From Xylanibacter rodentium (GTDB lineage Bacteria; Bacteroidota; Bacteroidia; Bacteroidales; Bacteroidaceae), in the NCBI RefSeq assembly GCF_013166575.1, contig NZ_JABKKE010000018.1, forward strand, positions 25,285 through 89,284: a stretch of 64,000 bases of DNA, written 5' to 3'. A program made the position numbers and the translations under genes. This document shows positions 26,266 through 36,800 of the stretch, piece after piece (position 1 is the stretch's first letter; each line of letters starts with the position of its first letter). The notes below the pieces were generated by a model. It searched no databases. It had not been told where the DNA came from and saw only the letters and a list, made by a program, of their open reading frames with translations.

Positions 26266-26667
26266 TCTTATTTCACTGAGCGGACGCATTACGAAATCAC
26301 GTTCACTCATAAGCGGATGAGGTATCTTGAGATCCGGTTCGTCAACACTGATGTCATCGTATAGTAGTATGTCGATATCTATCACACGGTCGTGGTAGCA
26401 CCCGCCGGTCGACTTTTCCGTGCGTCCCAACTCGCGTTCAATAGACTGCGTAAGTTCAAGAACGGTACGCGGAGAGAATTGTGTGGTGCAACACACGGCA
26501 GCATTGACGAATCTGTTGGACGACCGGAATCCCCAAGGCTCGGTTTCATAAAAAGCAGACCGGCGCACTATCGTGCCGATCTGCTTTTCCATCAGTTCAA
26601 TAGCCTTGAGCAATGTCGCCTCACGGTCACCGATGTTAGCGCCAAGACAGAAATAGACGATGTGCAT
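26248..26667 (-). CDS. folK: 2-amino-4-hydroxy-6-hydroxymethyldihydropteridine pyrophosphokinase
   Basis: A 139-residue HPPK, a little shorter than the E. coli enzyme (159). It opens VYFCLGANIGDRE, has SAFYETEPWG (pterin-side loop) and YHDRVIDIDILLYDD, the metal- and ATP-binding signature, then IPHPLMSERDFV. It transfers pyrophosphate from ATP to the pterin in folate synthesis. It is last in the run ftsX to folK, 14 bases after queA. Confidence 0.95.
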   Translation of the reverse strand: MHIVYFCLGANIGDREATLLKAIELMEKQIGTIVRRSAFYETEPWGFRSSNRFVNAAVCCTTQFSPRTVLELTQSIERELGRTEKSTGGCYHDRVIDIDILLYDDISVDEPDLKIPHPLMSERDFVMRPLSEIRKLPQV

Positions 26668-26681
26668 ATATACAACTATTA

Positions 26682-27842
26682 TCAGTCGTCCACTATAAGA
26701 AGGGCATCACCGTAGCATCCGAACTTATATCCGTTCTTCACGGCCATATCGTAGGCCTCCATAACGATGTCGTATCCGCCGAAAGCCGCTGTTGTCATTA
26801 GCATGGTCGACTCGGAATGATAGAAATTGGATATCATACAATTAGCCATACCGAAATCGTAAGGCGGGAAAATAAACTTGTTGGTCCATCCCTCATATTC
26901 CTTCAGCAGTCCGTCGGTACCTACTGCTGTCTCCGTGGCACGCACAGTGCTCACTCCCACAGCACAGATACGATGTCCTGCCGTCTTGGCATCATTGACT
27001 GTGCGGCATGCCTCGGCACCCACAATCATCTGCTCGGAATTCATCTTGTGCTTGGTGAGATCTTCCACCTCTATGGGATCGAAGCTGCCCAATCCGCAAT
27101 GAACGGTGATATAAGAGAAGTGTATGCCGCGTATCTCCATCAGCTTTAACAGTTCACGACTGAAGTGCAGCCCCGACGAAGGAGCAGTCACGGCACCCTC
27201 GTTACGTGCATAGATGGTCTGGAAATTGTCCATATCGTCCTCGTTTGCAGGACGACGGTCTATGATATATCGGGGCAGCGGTGCTTCGCCAAGAGCAAAA
27301 AGCTCGCGTTTGAATTCGTCGTGAGGACAGTCGTAAAGGAAACGGAGCGTACGCCCACGGCTCGTGGTATTGTCAATCACCTCGGCCACCATGGGACCAT
27401 CCTCGTCGAAAAAGAGTTTGTTGCCGATACGAATCTTTCGCGCCGGTTCTACAAGCACATCCCAAAGACGCAGTTCCTCGTTGAGCTCACGAAGCAGGAA
27501 CACCTCGATTTTGGCATCGGTCTTCTCCTTGGTGCCGTACAGACGCGCTGGAAATACCTTAGTGTCGTTGAAGATAAAGGCATCACCTTCGTCAAAATAG
27601 TTCATTATATCACGAAAACCGAGATAGACAGGCTTGCCCTCGGCGTCGGTAACGTCGTTGCCATCAGCATCTTTCTTATACATGTCGATGGTCTGACTCT
27701 TACGATGAACCACCATAAGACGGCAGCCATCACGGTTATACACTTTCTCTACTGTGCCGTCTTCATTGTCGAAAGCACGATGCGGCGGCTCCAGTGCCAA
27801 CTGGGATTCCGGCAATTTAAACTTGAATTGTGACAGTTTCAT
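26682..27842 (-). CDS. queA: S-adenosylmethionine:tRNA ribosyltransferase-isomerase
   Basis: A 386-residue QueA, longer than the 356 of E. coli because of inserts such as the [16 protein letters not shown] segment near residue 60. Signature stretches are [53 protein letters not shown] and FIFPPYDF. It adds the cyclopentene ring precursor of queuosine to tRNA position 34. It lies between truB and folK and is probably co-transcribed with both. Confidence 0.95.
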   Translation of the reverse strand: MKLSQFKFKLPESQLALEPPHRAFDNEDGTVEKVYNRDGCRLMVVHRKSQTIDMYKKDADGNDVTDAEGKPVYLGFRDIMNYFDEGDAFIFNDTKVFPARLYGTKEKTDAKIEVFLLRELNEELRLWDVLVEPARKIRIGNKLFFDEDGPMVAEVIDNTTSRGRTLRFLYDCPHDEFKRELFALGEAPLPRYIIDRRPANEDDMDNFQTIYARNEGAVTAPSSGLHFSRELLKLMEIRGIHFSYITVHCGLGSFDPIEVEDLTKHKMNSEQMIVGAEACRTVNDAKTAGHRICAVGVSTVRATETAVGTDGLLKEYEGWTNKFIFPPYDFGMANCMISNFYHSESTMLMTTAAFGGYDIVMEAYDMAVKNGYKFGCYGDALLIVDD

Positions 27843-27869
27843 AATGTATGTTTCTCCTTTCTTTATTTT

Positions 27870-28580
27870 TTACATTTGCAAATCCTCTATTGTCTGGGCA
27901 TCAAGCCATGCCGGAAAGTCTTCGAGCGTAAGACAGTCCTCAACACGCACATCGCCAAGCCTTGTACGGCACAACGTCGTAAGGAAAGCACCGCTGCCAA
28001 GGGCCTGCCCTATGTCGCGAGCCAAAGCACGTATATACGTACCTTTGCCACACACTACACGTATGCTCATCTGCATCCGCTCACGATCGAATGAGGTCAG
28101 TTCTATCTCGTCTATCCGCAGTGTCTTGGCTTTAAGCTCCACATCCTGTCCTTTCCGTTTCAATTTATAGGCACGCTTGCCCCCCACCTTACAGGCCGAA
28201 TATTCCGGCGGCACCTGTTGTATTTCGCCCACAAAGCGCGGCAACACAGATTCGATAAGCTCGCGGGTGATATGCAAAGCGGGATAAGTAAAATCTACAG
28301 TGTGCTCGCGGTCAAAACTGGGAGTGGTTGCACCGAGCTGCAACGTGGCTGTATATTCTTTGGAATGATATTGCAATGTCTCTATCTCCTTTGTCTTGCG
28401 TCCGGTGCAAAGTATCAGGACTCCGGTTGCCAACGGGTCAAGCGTACCGGCATGCCCTATCTTGATCTTGCGTCTGCCTATGCGCTGCGATATAAGCGTA
28501 CGGACACGTGCCAATGCCCCGAAACTTGACATTCCGTATGGCTTGTTTATGTATATTATATCTCCTTCGGTTATGTTCAT
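27870..28580 (-). CDS. truB: tRNA pseudouridine(55) synthase
   Basis: A 236-residue TruB with KPYGMSSF at the N-terminus, the catalytic Asp in GHAGTLDPLATGVL, and CGKGTYIRALARDIG. It isomerises U55 in the tRNA T-loop. The start at 28580 (MNITEGDIIYINKPYG) is preferred: a longer in-frame Met at 28622 would run 32 bases into uppP. The gap from uppP is 10 bases. Confidence 0.96.
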   Translation of the reverse strand: MNITEGDIIYINKPYGMSSFGALARVRTLISQRIGRRKIKIGHAGTLDPLATGVLILCTGRKTKEIETLQYHSKEYTATLQLGATTPSFDREHTVDFTYPALHITRELIESVLPRFVGEIQQVPPEYSACKVGGKRAYKLKRKGQDVELKAKTLRIDEIELTSFDRERMQMSIRVVCGKGTYIRALARDIGQALGSGAFLTTLCRTRLGDVRVEDCLTLEDFPAWLDAQTIEDLQM

Positions 28581-28590
28581 TACATTAATA

Positions 28591-29388
28591 TTATAACATT
28601 GAGAATGCAACTGTAACCGCACCGACTATAGCACAATATATGCCAAAGTATACGAGCTTGCCTCTCTTGACAATATTAATCATCCACTTGCATGCAACAC
28701 ATCCCGAAACGAATGCCGCTACGAAACCGACAGCAAGAGGAAATGTATCGATGCCGCCAAAAGCGGCCTCTCCCTTCATGGCCTTCAACACGTCAAGCAG
28801 AGCTTCGCCGAGTATCGGGGGGATAACCATGAGAAACGAGAACTGGGCCAGTTTTTCCTTCTTGTTACCAAGAATTATACCTGTAGCAATAGTGCTGCCC
28901 GAACGTGACAAGCCCGGCATTACGGCACAAGCCTGAGCGATGCCTATCACCAAAGCGTCACGCCAACCGATATTGTCCTTCTGTCGCGGCTTGGCATAGT
29001 AAGAATATGTGAGCAAAAACGCCGTTACAAGCAGCATGCAGCCTACGATGAGCAATCCGGAACCGAATATATCCTCTACCTTATCCTTAAAAAAGACTCC
29101 GACAATACCGATGGGAATCATCGATATTACGATATTGAGAGCATACTTTGTCTCGTCATTCATCCTGAACTTGAACAGTCCGCGGAATATCCAGTCTATC
29201 TCACTCCAAAGTATTACAAGCGTACTAAACACGGTAGCCACATGAACAAGTACGGTAAACGTGAGATTCTCTTCTCCGTTGATACCGAAAAGATAAGAAC
29301 CGATCGTCAGATGACCGCTACTGCTGACAGGAAGATACTCCGTGAGTCCCTGTATCAGGCCGAGAATAAGTGCTTCAAACCAATTCAT
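28591..29388 (-). CDS. uppP: Undecaprenyl-diphosphatase (BacA type)
   Basis: A 265-residue membrane protein with the BacA/UppP motifs [11 protein letters not shown] (residues about 17-27) and [13 protein letters not shown], and about eight hydrophobic segments. It removes a phosphate from undecaprenyl pyrophosphate so that the lipid carrier for peptidoglycan and O-antigen can be reused. The ATG overlaps the stop codon of the DUF3098 gene by four bases. Confidence 0.97.
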   Translation of the reverse strand: MNWFEALILGLIQGLTEYLPVSSSGHLTIGSYLFGINGEENLTFTVLVHVATVFSTLVILWSEIDWIFRGLFKFRMNDETKYALNIVISMIPIGIVGVFFKDKVEDIFGSGLLIVGCMLLVTAFLLTYSYYAKPRQKDNIGWRDALVIGIAQACAVMPGLSRSGSTIATGIILGNKKEKLAQFSFLMVIPPILGEALLDVLKAMKGEAAFGGIDTFPLAVGFVAAFVSGCVACKWMINIVKRGKLVYFGIYCAIVGAVTVAFSML

Positions 29389-29660
29389 ATGACTTTTGTC
29401 TCCTCTCTCTTCTCCTCTTCAGACACGATGATATCGGTATCCTTAGGTTTGCGCACAATGGCATATATTATCGAAACAAAGCCTACAAGACATACCACTG
29501 GGGCTATCTTGATACGACGCACACTGAATATGTCCGGCTCATATGTGGTATCAGTCGACCCCGGACCGCTCATCAGAAGAAAACCAATAATTACCACAGC
29601 CATACCGACAGCAAGCAGTATGAAATTCATCCGGTCAAATGCAAAATTTCTTTTGTCCAT
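29385..29660 (-). CDS. DUF3098 small membrane protein
   Basis: A 91-residue protein with two hydrophobic segments ([19 protein letters not shown] and [19 protein letters not shown]), separated by a short polar loop that probably faces the periplasm. It is recognised as a DUF3098-type protein, typically found between ftsX and uppP in Bacteroidetes. Function unknown; the position suggests division or envelope work. Confidence 0.9.
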   Translation of the reverse strand: MDKRNFAFDRMNFILLAVGMAVVIIGFLLMSGPGSTDTTYEPDIFSVRRIKIAPVVCLVGFVSIIYAIVRKPKDTDIIVSEEEKREETKVI

Positions 29661-29712
29661 ATATCTCTATAGTTTACTTTAATATTAAAAACTGGATTTT
29701 CTTGAAAAAGCA

Positions 29713-30591
29713 TCAAATCTTATACAACTCGCCGGCTGTCATCCTAAGGAACTTATTAACAGAAAAATAAGCACACAACAAGGTAATGACTATGCCGAAA
29801 AGAAACACCGATATGCCTGTAGCTGCTATCTCACGCCATGTAATCACCAGAAGAAGACCCGGCTCGTAAGCGTAAAGGACATAAATACCACCACCAAGAG
29901 CAATACAGGCCAAAAGTGCGGCAATCAGACCTATACCCATCGCACGGCGTAAGAACGGACGGCGTATGAATCCCCACGATGCTCCTACAAGCTTCATCGT
30001 ATGGATTAGGAATCGGCGCGAATAAACACTCAGACGTACGCTGTTGCTGATAAGCGAAAACGACACGCAAGTCAACAGTACTGCCAGCACAAGCAATACC
30101 ATACCCAACTTCCTGAGATTGCTGTTGACCTTGTCCATCAGGTCTTCCTGATATGCCACATCCGTAACGGCAGGATTGCGCTTCAACTCTGCTGATATCC
30201 ATTTGAGTGAATCGCAGTTTGCATAGTCAGACTTCATCTGAATCTCGAGTGTGGCCACAAAAGGATTGAATCCGAGAAACTCCGACGGGTCAGATCCCAT
30301 TGCAGCACATTGCTCGCGTTGCGCCTGTTCCTTGCTGATATGACTTACATGACGTGTATAAGGACGACGATAAAGCTCACGGCATAATATACGGGCCTGA
30401 TTGGTGGTAACCTTGTCGCCAAGCATCACGGTAACAGTGAGATTCTCCTTGACATAAGAAGACAGATTGTGGGCTGTCAACACAGAAAACACCATAATGC
30501 CCAACAATATGAGCACCAAAGTTGTGCTTATACACAATGTCACAGCCTGCAAACCTGTACGATTGCGGGCTTTGGTTCGTCTTTTTTTCAT
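29713..30591 (-). CDS. ftsX: Cell-division permease-like protein FtsX
   Basis: A 292-residue FtsX: a cytoplasmic basic start (KKRRTKARNRTG), one membrane helix at about 20-42, a periplasmic domain to about residue 165, and three C-terminal membrane helices. With the ATPase FtsE it forms an ABC-like complex that activates peptidoglycan hydrolases at the septum. No ftsE is next to it, as is common in this phylum. It is first of the ftsX, DUF3098, uppP, truB, queA, folK run. Confidence 0.92.
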   Translation of the reverse strand: MKKRRTKARNRTGLQAVTLCISTTLVLILLGIMVFSVLTAHNLSSYVKENLTVTVMLGDKVTTNQARILCRELYRRPYTRHVSHISKEQAQREQCAAMGSDPSEFLGFNPFVATLEIQMKSDYANCDSLKWISAELKRNPAVTDVAYQEDLMDKVNSNLRKLGMVLLVLAVLLTCVSFSLISNSVRLSVYSRRFLIHTMKLVGASWGFIRRPFLRRAMGIGLIAALLACIALGGGIYVLYAYEPGLLLVITWREIAATGISVFLFGIVITLLCAYFSVNKFLRMTAGELYKI

Positions 30592-30625
30592 TTCTTTTAA
30601 AAGATGTAATACACCTAATTTGCTG

Positions 30626-30633
30626 CAAAAGTA
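30626..30633 (-). promoter_or_regulatory. -7 promoter box for the ftsX run
   Basis: On the minus strand TACTTTTG followed by CA, 34 bases before the ftsX ATG. Confidence 0.6.
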
Positions 30634-30727
30634 ACAAAAAAACCAATAACAGCACTTTGATTTAACATGTATTAACCGCCATTATATTGTATTTTTGTAT
30701 ACCTTTGAATTGCATAAACAAAAGAAC

Positions 30728-31507
30728 ATGAGTACAGTTATATATCCATCACCTATTTTCGGTCCTGTGCACAGCCGCAGACTTGGTGTTTCTCTCGGCA
30801 TTAACCTTTTGCCATCCGACGGCAAGGTATGTACATTCGACTGCATATATTGTGAATGCGGATTCAATCACAACCACATACCAACCAGACCTCTGCCGTC
30901 GCGCAAAGAGGTGGCAAAGTCCTTGGAAGAACGTCTGCGCGACATGAAACAGAACGGTCCCGCTCCAGACGTACTGACATTTGCCGGCAACGGAGAACCG
31001 ACAATCCATCCCCACTTTGCAGAAATAATAGATGACACCATATGTCTGAGAGACAGGTATTTCCCCAAAGCACGGATTTCGGTACTGAGCAATGCTACAC
31101 AGATTCACCGCAATGACGTGCACGACGCACTGATGCGTGTGGACAATAACATTCTAAAATTAGACACCATTGCTCCTGAATATATAAAAAGGATTGATCG
31201 GCCTACGGGAAACTATTCGGTAGAAAACACAATCGAACGTATGAAGGCATTCAACGGACACCTCATCATACAGACGATTTTTATGAAAGGAACAACAGAA
31301 GACGGTATTGATACTGACAATACCGGTAATGAATATGTTATCCCTTGGCTGAAAGTTGTGAAAGAAATCGCTCCGGAAAGCGTTATGATATATACTATAG
31401 ACCGTGAGACACCGACACATGGATTGACAAAAGCCTCACCCGAAGAACTTGACAACATACGCGACCGGGTGATAGCGGCAGGCATACCGTGCACAGCATC
31501 ATATTAA
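30728..31507 (+). CDS. Radical SAM protein
   Basis: A 259-residue protein with the iron-sulfur motif CTFDCIYC (C-x3-C-x2-C) at about residues 37-44, preceded by GPVHSRRLGVSLGINLLP. TFAGNGEPTIHP is the SAM-binding GGE-like motif. The header resembles the MoaA/NifB-related group sometimes named YfkAB- or BT-type radical SAM proteins; the substrate is unknown. The start at 30728 (MSTVIYPSPIF) is preferred over a Met 33 bases upstream. The gene stands alone. Confidence 0.85.
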   Translation: MSTVIYPSPIFGPVHSRRLGVSLGINLLPSDGKVCTFDCIYCECGFNHNHIPTRPLPSRKEVAKSLEERLRDMKQNGPAPDVLTFAGNGEPTIHPHFAEIIDDTICLRDRYFPKARISVLSNATQIHRNDVHDALMRVDNNILKLDTIAPEYIKRIDRPTGNYSVENTIERMKAFNGHLIIQTIFMKGTTEDGIDTDNTGNEYVIPWLKVVKEIAPESVMIYTIDRETPTHGLTKASPEELDNIRDRVIAAGIPCTASY

Positions 31508-31624
31508 CAACGTTTTCGTCAAGCCAAATGAGCAGAACGATACTTGTCTCAGCTATGCCATAGCGAGATAATGCGCATGAATATGAACATTAATATAGCC
31601 CAAAGGCATGACAATAAAAAAACG

Positions 31625-31659
31625 CGGATCGCACGAGCATCTACATCTCGTGCAATCCG
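31625..31659 (-). terminator. Terminator of the efflux-lpxA operon
   Basis: 13-bp arms with one mismatch (CGGATCGCACGAG at 31625-31637 against 31647-31659). On the minus strand it is followed by CGTTTTTTTATTG, a clear Rho-independent terminator 44 bases after lpxA. Confidence 0.85.
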
Positions 31660-31702
31660 AGTTTCATATTGCCTCATGTAAACGGCTGCAATTATTACAG
31701 GC

Positions 31703-32476
31703 CTACATTTTCCCTATAATACCAAGTTGGGTGCCCTGTATGAACTTGATGATAGTACGTACCTCATCACCATCCGGAACCTGTTGCTCTATCTGCTTTA
31801 CAGCATCAAAGACCGAAGTCTGCCCATGGAACACAAGACGATATGCATTGGCAATATGTCCCTGCACTTTTTCACTCACCTTATGGTTCTCAAGGGTGAG
31901 TTTGTTGACACCTCCGTACTGCACAGGATTGCCGCAAGCCACGATGTACGGCGGCACATCCTTACTGATACGGCAACCACTCGATATCATCGCCGATGTA
32001 CCGATGCGCACCTTAGGGTTTATGATGACACTTGACGACAGGATTACACGATTATTGATTTCGCAGTCTCCAGCTATCTTCACACCGTATCCGAACACAC
32101 AAGCATCGGTAATCTTTGTATCATGCGATATGTGCACTCCTTCCATGAGGAAGTTGCGGTTGCCGATTACGGTCTGCCCGCTGCTGAACGTGGCACGGTT
32201 GATAACCACATTCTCACGTATGGTATTGTCATCACCGATTATCAGCGATGTATCGTCGCCCTTGTAATAAAAATCCTGAGGCATAGCTCCAAGCACCGTG
32301 TTCTGGAACACCTTGTTGTTCCGACCGAGACGCGTACCCTTCATTATGCTCACGTATGGGAATATGACGCAGTTGTCGCCAATTTCCACATCGTCCTCTA
32401 TATATGCGAAAGGATAGATGGTGACATTCTTGCCAATCTTCGCTTTCGGACTGATTTCTGCTTTTTCGCTTATCAT
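31703..32476 (-). CDS. lpxA: UDP-N-acetylglucosamine O-acyltransferase (lipid A synthesis)
   Basis: A 257-residue left-handed beta-helix protein with many hexapeptide repeats from residue 4 on (ISPKAKIGKNVTIYPFAYI and so on). The catalytic His lies in NFLMEGVHISHD. The C-terminal helical part starts near residue 190. It starts lipid A synthesis by adding a 3-hydroxyacyl chain to UDP-GlcNAc. The neighbours are unusual: it follows the outer-membrane efflux gene by 19 bases and appears to end the efflux operon, instead of sitting next to lpxC-fabZ or lpxD. Confidence 0.95.
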   Translation of the reverse strand: MISEKAEISPKAKIGKNVTIYPFAYIEDDVEIGDNCVIFPYVSIMKGTRLGRNNKVFQNTVLGAMPQDFYYKGDDTSLIIGDDNTIRENVVINRATFSSGQTVIGNRNFLMEGVHISHDTKITDACVFGYGVKIAGDCEINNRVILSSSVIINPKVRIGTSAMISSGCRISKDVPPYIVACGNPVQYGGVNKLTLENHKVSEKVQGHIANAYRLVFHGQTSVFDAVKQIEQQVPDGDEVRTIIKFIQGTQLGIIGKM

Positions 32477-32495
32477 AAGTCTTTCTTTTATTTAC

Positions 32496-33887
32496 TTAAT
32501 TCCTTCCTCCGCCAAGAGCACTGTACAGACTAACAACAGCCTGCATCTTACTGAAATCATCGGCTGCCTTGGACAACTCAGCATTAAGCAGGTTTGTCTG
32601 TGCACTGATAACCTCGAGATATGTGCTGCCACTGCTAATGTACAGTTGCTTTGTATCCTCAACGTTTTTCTTCAACACCTCAATCTGCTTGGCCTCAAGT
32701 CTCGACTTCTCATCAGATGAGTTGTACTGTACAAGCGCATTACTAACCTCGCTACCAGCCTTCAGTATTGCATTCTGCCAGTCGTTATATGCCTGCTCCT
32801 GCTGTGCCTTGGCCACCTTCAGACCGGCTATCAACTGACCGCGTTGGAATATAGGCTGCACCAGACTGCCGACTGCCGACAACAACCACTTTCCGGGATT
32901 GACAATCCCCATGCCACCATTATTAGTGTATGCACCGGTGCCACTGATGGTTATATTGGGATAGAATCGGCTGCGTGCCGTCTCTGTGTCATAGAAACAC
33001 TGAGCGAGCTTCATCTCGGCGGCATGAACATCGGGGCGGTTGTTGAGCATCTGTATAGCCACACCGGTACTCAACTCTGTCGGTAGCGACTGAGCGTCAA
33101 GTTTGCCACGGGCTATCGTCTGCGCGGGCTGTCCGAGCAACAGCGAAAGCGAGTTTTCAATCTCACGGACCTGACGACGCAGATCGGATGCCTGGGCTTG
33201 TACTGAGTAATAGTTGGCCTCAGCCGACTGGACACTCGTTGAACGTGCACGTCCCAACTCCATCTGAAGTTTCATCATTTCCCAAGTCTCCTTTGTCAAA
33301 CCCTCCATATCTGTAACTATCTCCAACTGACGGTCAAGCATCAGAAGTGTATAGTACATATTGGCAATGCCGGCTATCACATTGCTTCGCACTGCCATCT
33401 GATAGTCCTTTGTTGCCAAAAGAGCTACCTGCGCACTGCGTTTCTGCGAAAGCAGATTGCCGAACAGGTCGAGATTCCAGCTTGCCGTCACAGGCAATGA
33501 GTATGTCTTGGTCGGCGTATGTCCGTCCCATGAGGAAAGTGTTCCCTGCGGTGAGAACGTGAACGACGGTACGAAAGCCAGTCTGGCAGCCATCAGCTGA
33601 GCCTTAATCATTTTGACATTGAGTGCTGCGTTGAGCAAATCGGGGTTGTTCGCCAGTCCTGTCTCAATGAGGCTCTGTAACTGCGGGTCTGTAAAAACAC
33701 TACGCCACGGCATATTGCCAAAGCTCGTGGTATCAGTGACGGCCAACGTATCTGTAAGTGAATTTACATCTCGCACCAACCCTGTGGTGTTCACATCTGG
33801 ACGATCATATTTGTTGTAGAGTCCGCAGCTGCCCAAAAGCAGCGATGCGGACATTATCATAATCAGTTTCTTCATATCAGTCTTCAT
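32496..33887 (-). CDS. Outer-membrane efflux lipoprotein (TolC/OprM family)
   Basis: A 463-residue protein with a lipoprotein signal (MKKLIMIMSASLLLGSCG) and two long helical OEP repeats. AARLAFVPSFTFSPQG and ARSRFYPNITISGTG mark the two barrel-forming halves. It provides the outer-membrane channel of the tripartite pump. Its ATG overlaps the pump stop codon by one base (TAATG), so it is translationally coupled. A second Met at residue 5 (33875) is the more usual lipoprotein start. Confidence 0.93.
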   Translation of the reverse strand: MKTDMKKLIMIMSASLLLGSCGLYNKYDRPDVNTTGLVRDVNSLTDTLAVTDTTSFGNMPWRSVFTDPQLQSLIETGLANNPDLLNAALNVKMIKAQLMAARLAFVPSFTFSPQGTLSSWDGHTPTKTYSLPVTASWNLDLFGNLLSQKRSAQVALLATKDYQMAVRSNVIAGIANMYYTLLMLDRQLEIVTDMEGLTKETWEMMKLQMELGRARSTSVQSAEANYYSVQAQASDLRRQVREIENSLSLLLGQPAQTIARGKLDAQSLPTELSTGVAIQMLNNRPDVHAAEMKLAQCFYDTETARSRFYPNITISGTGAYTNNGGMGIVNPGKWLLSAVGSLVQPIFQRGQLIAGLKVAKAQQEQAYNDWQNAILKAGSEVSNALVQYNSSDEKSRLEAKQIEVLKKNVEDTKQLYISSGSTYLEVISAQTNLLNAELSKAADDFSKMQAVVSLYSALGGGRN

Positions 33888-36800
33888 TATTTTTGCAACT
33901 CTACAGGACGCGTATACTGCATGAGTTCCGTGTCTATCTGTGCATTATCATCTGCAAATTCAAGCGGCTTTATCTTCTCCTGAATCTTCTGGAAGATGAA
34001 GAAGAGGGCAGGAACGACCATAATCTGGCAAAGCATACCGATAAGCATGCCGCCTACGGCAGCAGCACCCAATGTCATATTACCATTGTAACCTACACCC
34101 ATAGGAACGAGCAACGGCAACAGACCGATAATCATGGCCAACGATGTCATCAGAATCGGACGCAGACGGGCTGCAGCACCAAGCACAGCAGACCATGATA
34201 TGGCCATACCCGTACGACGGCGTTCAAGGGCGAACTCGACGATAAGGATGGCGTTCTTGGCTAACAGACCGATAAGCATGATGAGGGCGATCTGCATGTA
34301 AATGTCGTTCTGGTTCTTGAACAATATAGTGAACAGGAATGCTCCCGCCAGACCGAACGGAATGGAGAGGATAACAGCAAGCGGCAGTACATAGCTCTCG
34401 TACTGTGCCGACAGAATAAGATATACGAACGTCAGACAGAGCGCGAAGATGATAGCCGTAGAATTGCTTGACTCTTGCTCTGAACGTGTCAGACCGGAGA
34501 ATTCATAAGAATAACCGTCCGGCAGGTTTGTAGCTGCCACTTCCTCCATAGCTTTAATGACGTCACCGGTAGAATATCCGTCAGCTGGAGATGCATTGAC
34601 GTTGATAGAAGTGAACAGGTTGAAACGGTCAATCTCCTGTGGAGCATATATCTTCGTAAGGTTCACATACTCATTGATAGGACTCATACCTTTGTTAGTA
34701 CGCACATAAATGTTGTTAAGACTCTTCAAGTCGCCACGGAACTCATACGAAGCCTGTATCATCACACGGTAAAGTTTACCATAGCTGTTGAAGTTAGAAG
34801 CATATAGACCACCAAAATAGCCCTGCATCGTTGTAAGAACCACCGACGGGTCTATACCGCTCTGTTTACACTTGGCCACATCAACATCCATCATATACTG
34901 CGGGTACTTCGAGTTATACTGAGTCATCGCACTGGACACTTCCGGGCGCTTGTTGAGTTCACCGAGGAACTTCTGTGTCACGTCGAAGAACTTGTTCACA
35001 TCGCCACCGGTACGGTCCTGCATGGAGAATGTCAGACCGTTGGTTGCCGAGAATCCCTGCACCATAGGCGGTTGGAAAGCCAATATCTGTGCGTCCTTGA
35101 TGGCGGCAGTCTGCTTGTAAATCATGCCAAGCACCATCTTAGAGCCGAGATTGTGTACACCTATAAGTTTCAGTGGACCTTCCGCACCGTTACGTTCCTC
35201 AAAGCTCTTCAGTTTCACGATGAACGTACCCTGGTTAGAGCCCTGACCACCGATGAAACTGTACCCCGTGATACGCAACGTACTCTGCACGGCCGGGTTG
35301 GACTTCAGCATGTTGTCCACACGGTTCATCACCTCATCTGTCCTGTTAAGACTCGTACCGGGATTAGTGGCTACCGTAACAAACAATGTTCCAGTATCTT
35401 CATCCGGTACAAGACCGGTACGGGTATTGGCCATCATAACTCCCATTGCCGTTATACCGACAATAACAGAAACTACTGCTATTATAGGACGCTCCACAAC
35501 ACGGCGCACACCACTCTGATATTTCTTCAGAACCTTGTCGTACGAAGCATTGAACGCCGTATGGAATCTGTCTATTACCGACATCTTGCGCACCGAGCCA
35601 TCCTCATTGTGAGGTTTCAGCAATATGGCACAAAGTGCGGGAGACAGCGTCAGAGCGTTAAGAGCCGAGATAACGATAGATATAGCCATCGTCACACCAA
35701 ACTCACGATAGAAAGTTCCGCTCGTTCCTCCAAGGAATGACACAGGCACAAACACAGCCGACATCACAAGTGTAATGGAAATGATGGCTCCAGATATCTC
35801 ATTCATGGCATCCTTCGAAGCCAGAGTCGTGTTCTTGTATCCAAGGTCGAGCTTGGCGTGAACAGCTTCGACCACCACTATGGCATCGTCCACCACTATG
35901 GCGATGGCAAGCACAAGAGCAGCCAGCGTCAGCAGGTTAAGCGAGAAACCGAACACATAGAGGAAGAAGAATGTACCCACCAACGACACAGGCACCGCTA
36001 TAAGCGGGATAAGTGTAGAGCGAAAATCCTGCAAGAAGATATACACAACGATGAACACAAGTATAAAAGCCTCGACAAGCGTCTTGATAAGTTCATGTAT
36101 AGACGCGTCAAGAAACTCCGTGACATCCTGCATTATCTTCACCTCCACTCCAGGAGGCAACGTCTTCCCGGCTTCGGCCAACACTGCTTTCACATCGTCA
36201 GCAATCTGCGTGGCGTTACTGCCGGCCATCTGCGTTACCATCATCATTATAGACGGTTTGCCGTCAACAGCCTGTTTGAACGAATAATACAGACCACCCA
36301 GTTCTACATTGGCAACATCCTTCACACGCACCGTCTGACCGTCGGTGTCGCTCGTAATGATCATTTCAGAAAATTCCTCCGGGGTTTTCAGACGTCCTTT
36401 ATACCGGATGGTATACTCATACTGGTTGTCTGTCTGTTCACCGAATTTACCTGGAGCAGCCTCTATGTTCTGCTGAGCAAGAATACCGGTGATGTCACCC
36501 GGCATAAGATTATGGTTCTTCATCTTCACCGGGTCAAGCCACAGACGCATCGTATACGACTGCAAGCCCATTGCCTGACACTCACCTACACCGTTAACAC
36601 GCTTGATGGCAGGGATGATGTTGATGTCGGCATAGTTGCCGAGGAACTGATTGTCATATTTCTCAGGGTCACCTGTAAGTGCAAAGATCAGCACATTACT
36701 GTTTTGGCGCTTCATCACCTGCACACCGGCACGTGTAACCTCTGCCGGCAGCAGTGCCGACGCCTGCGACACACGGTTCTGCACATTCACCTGGGCCATA

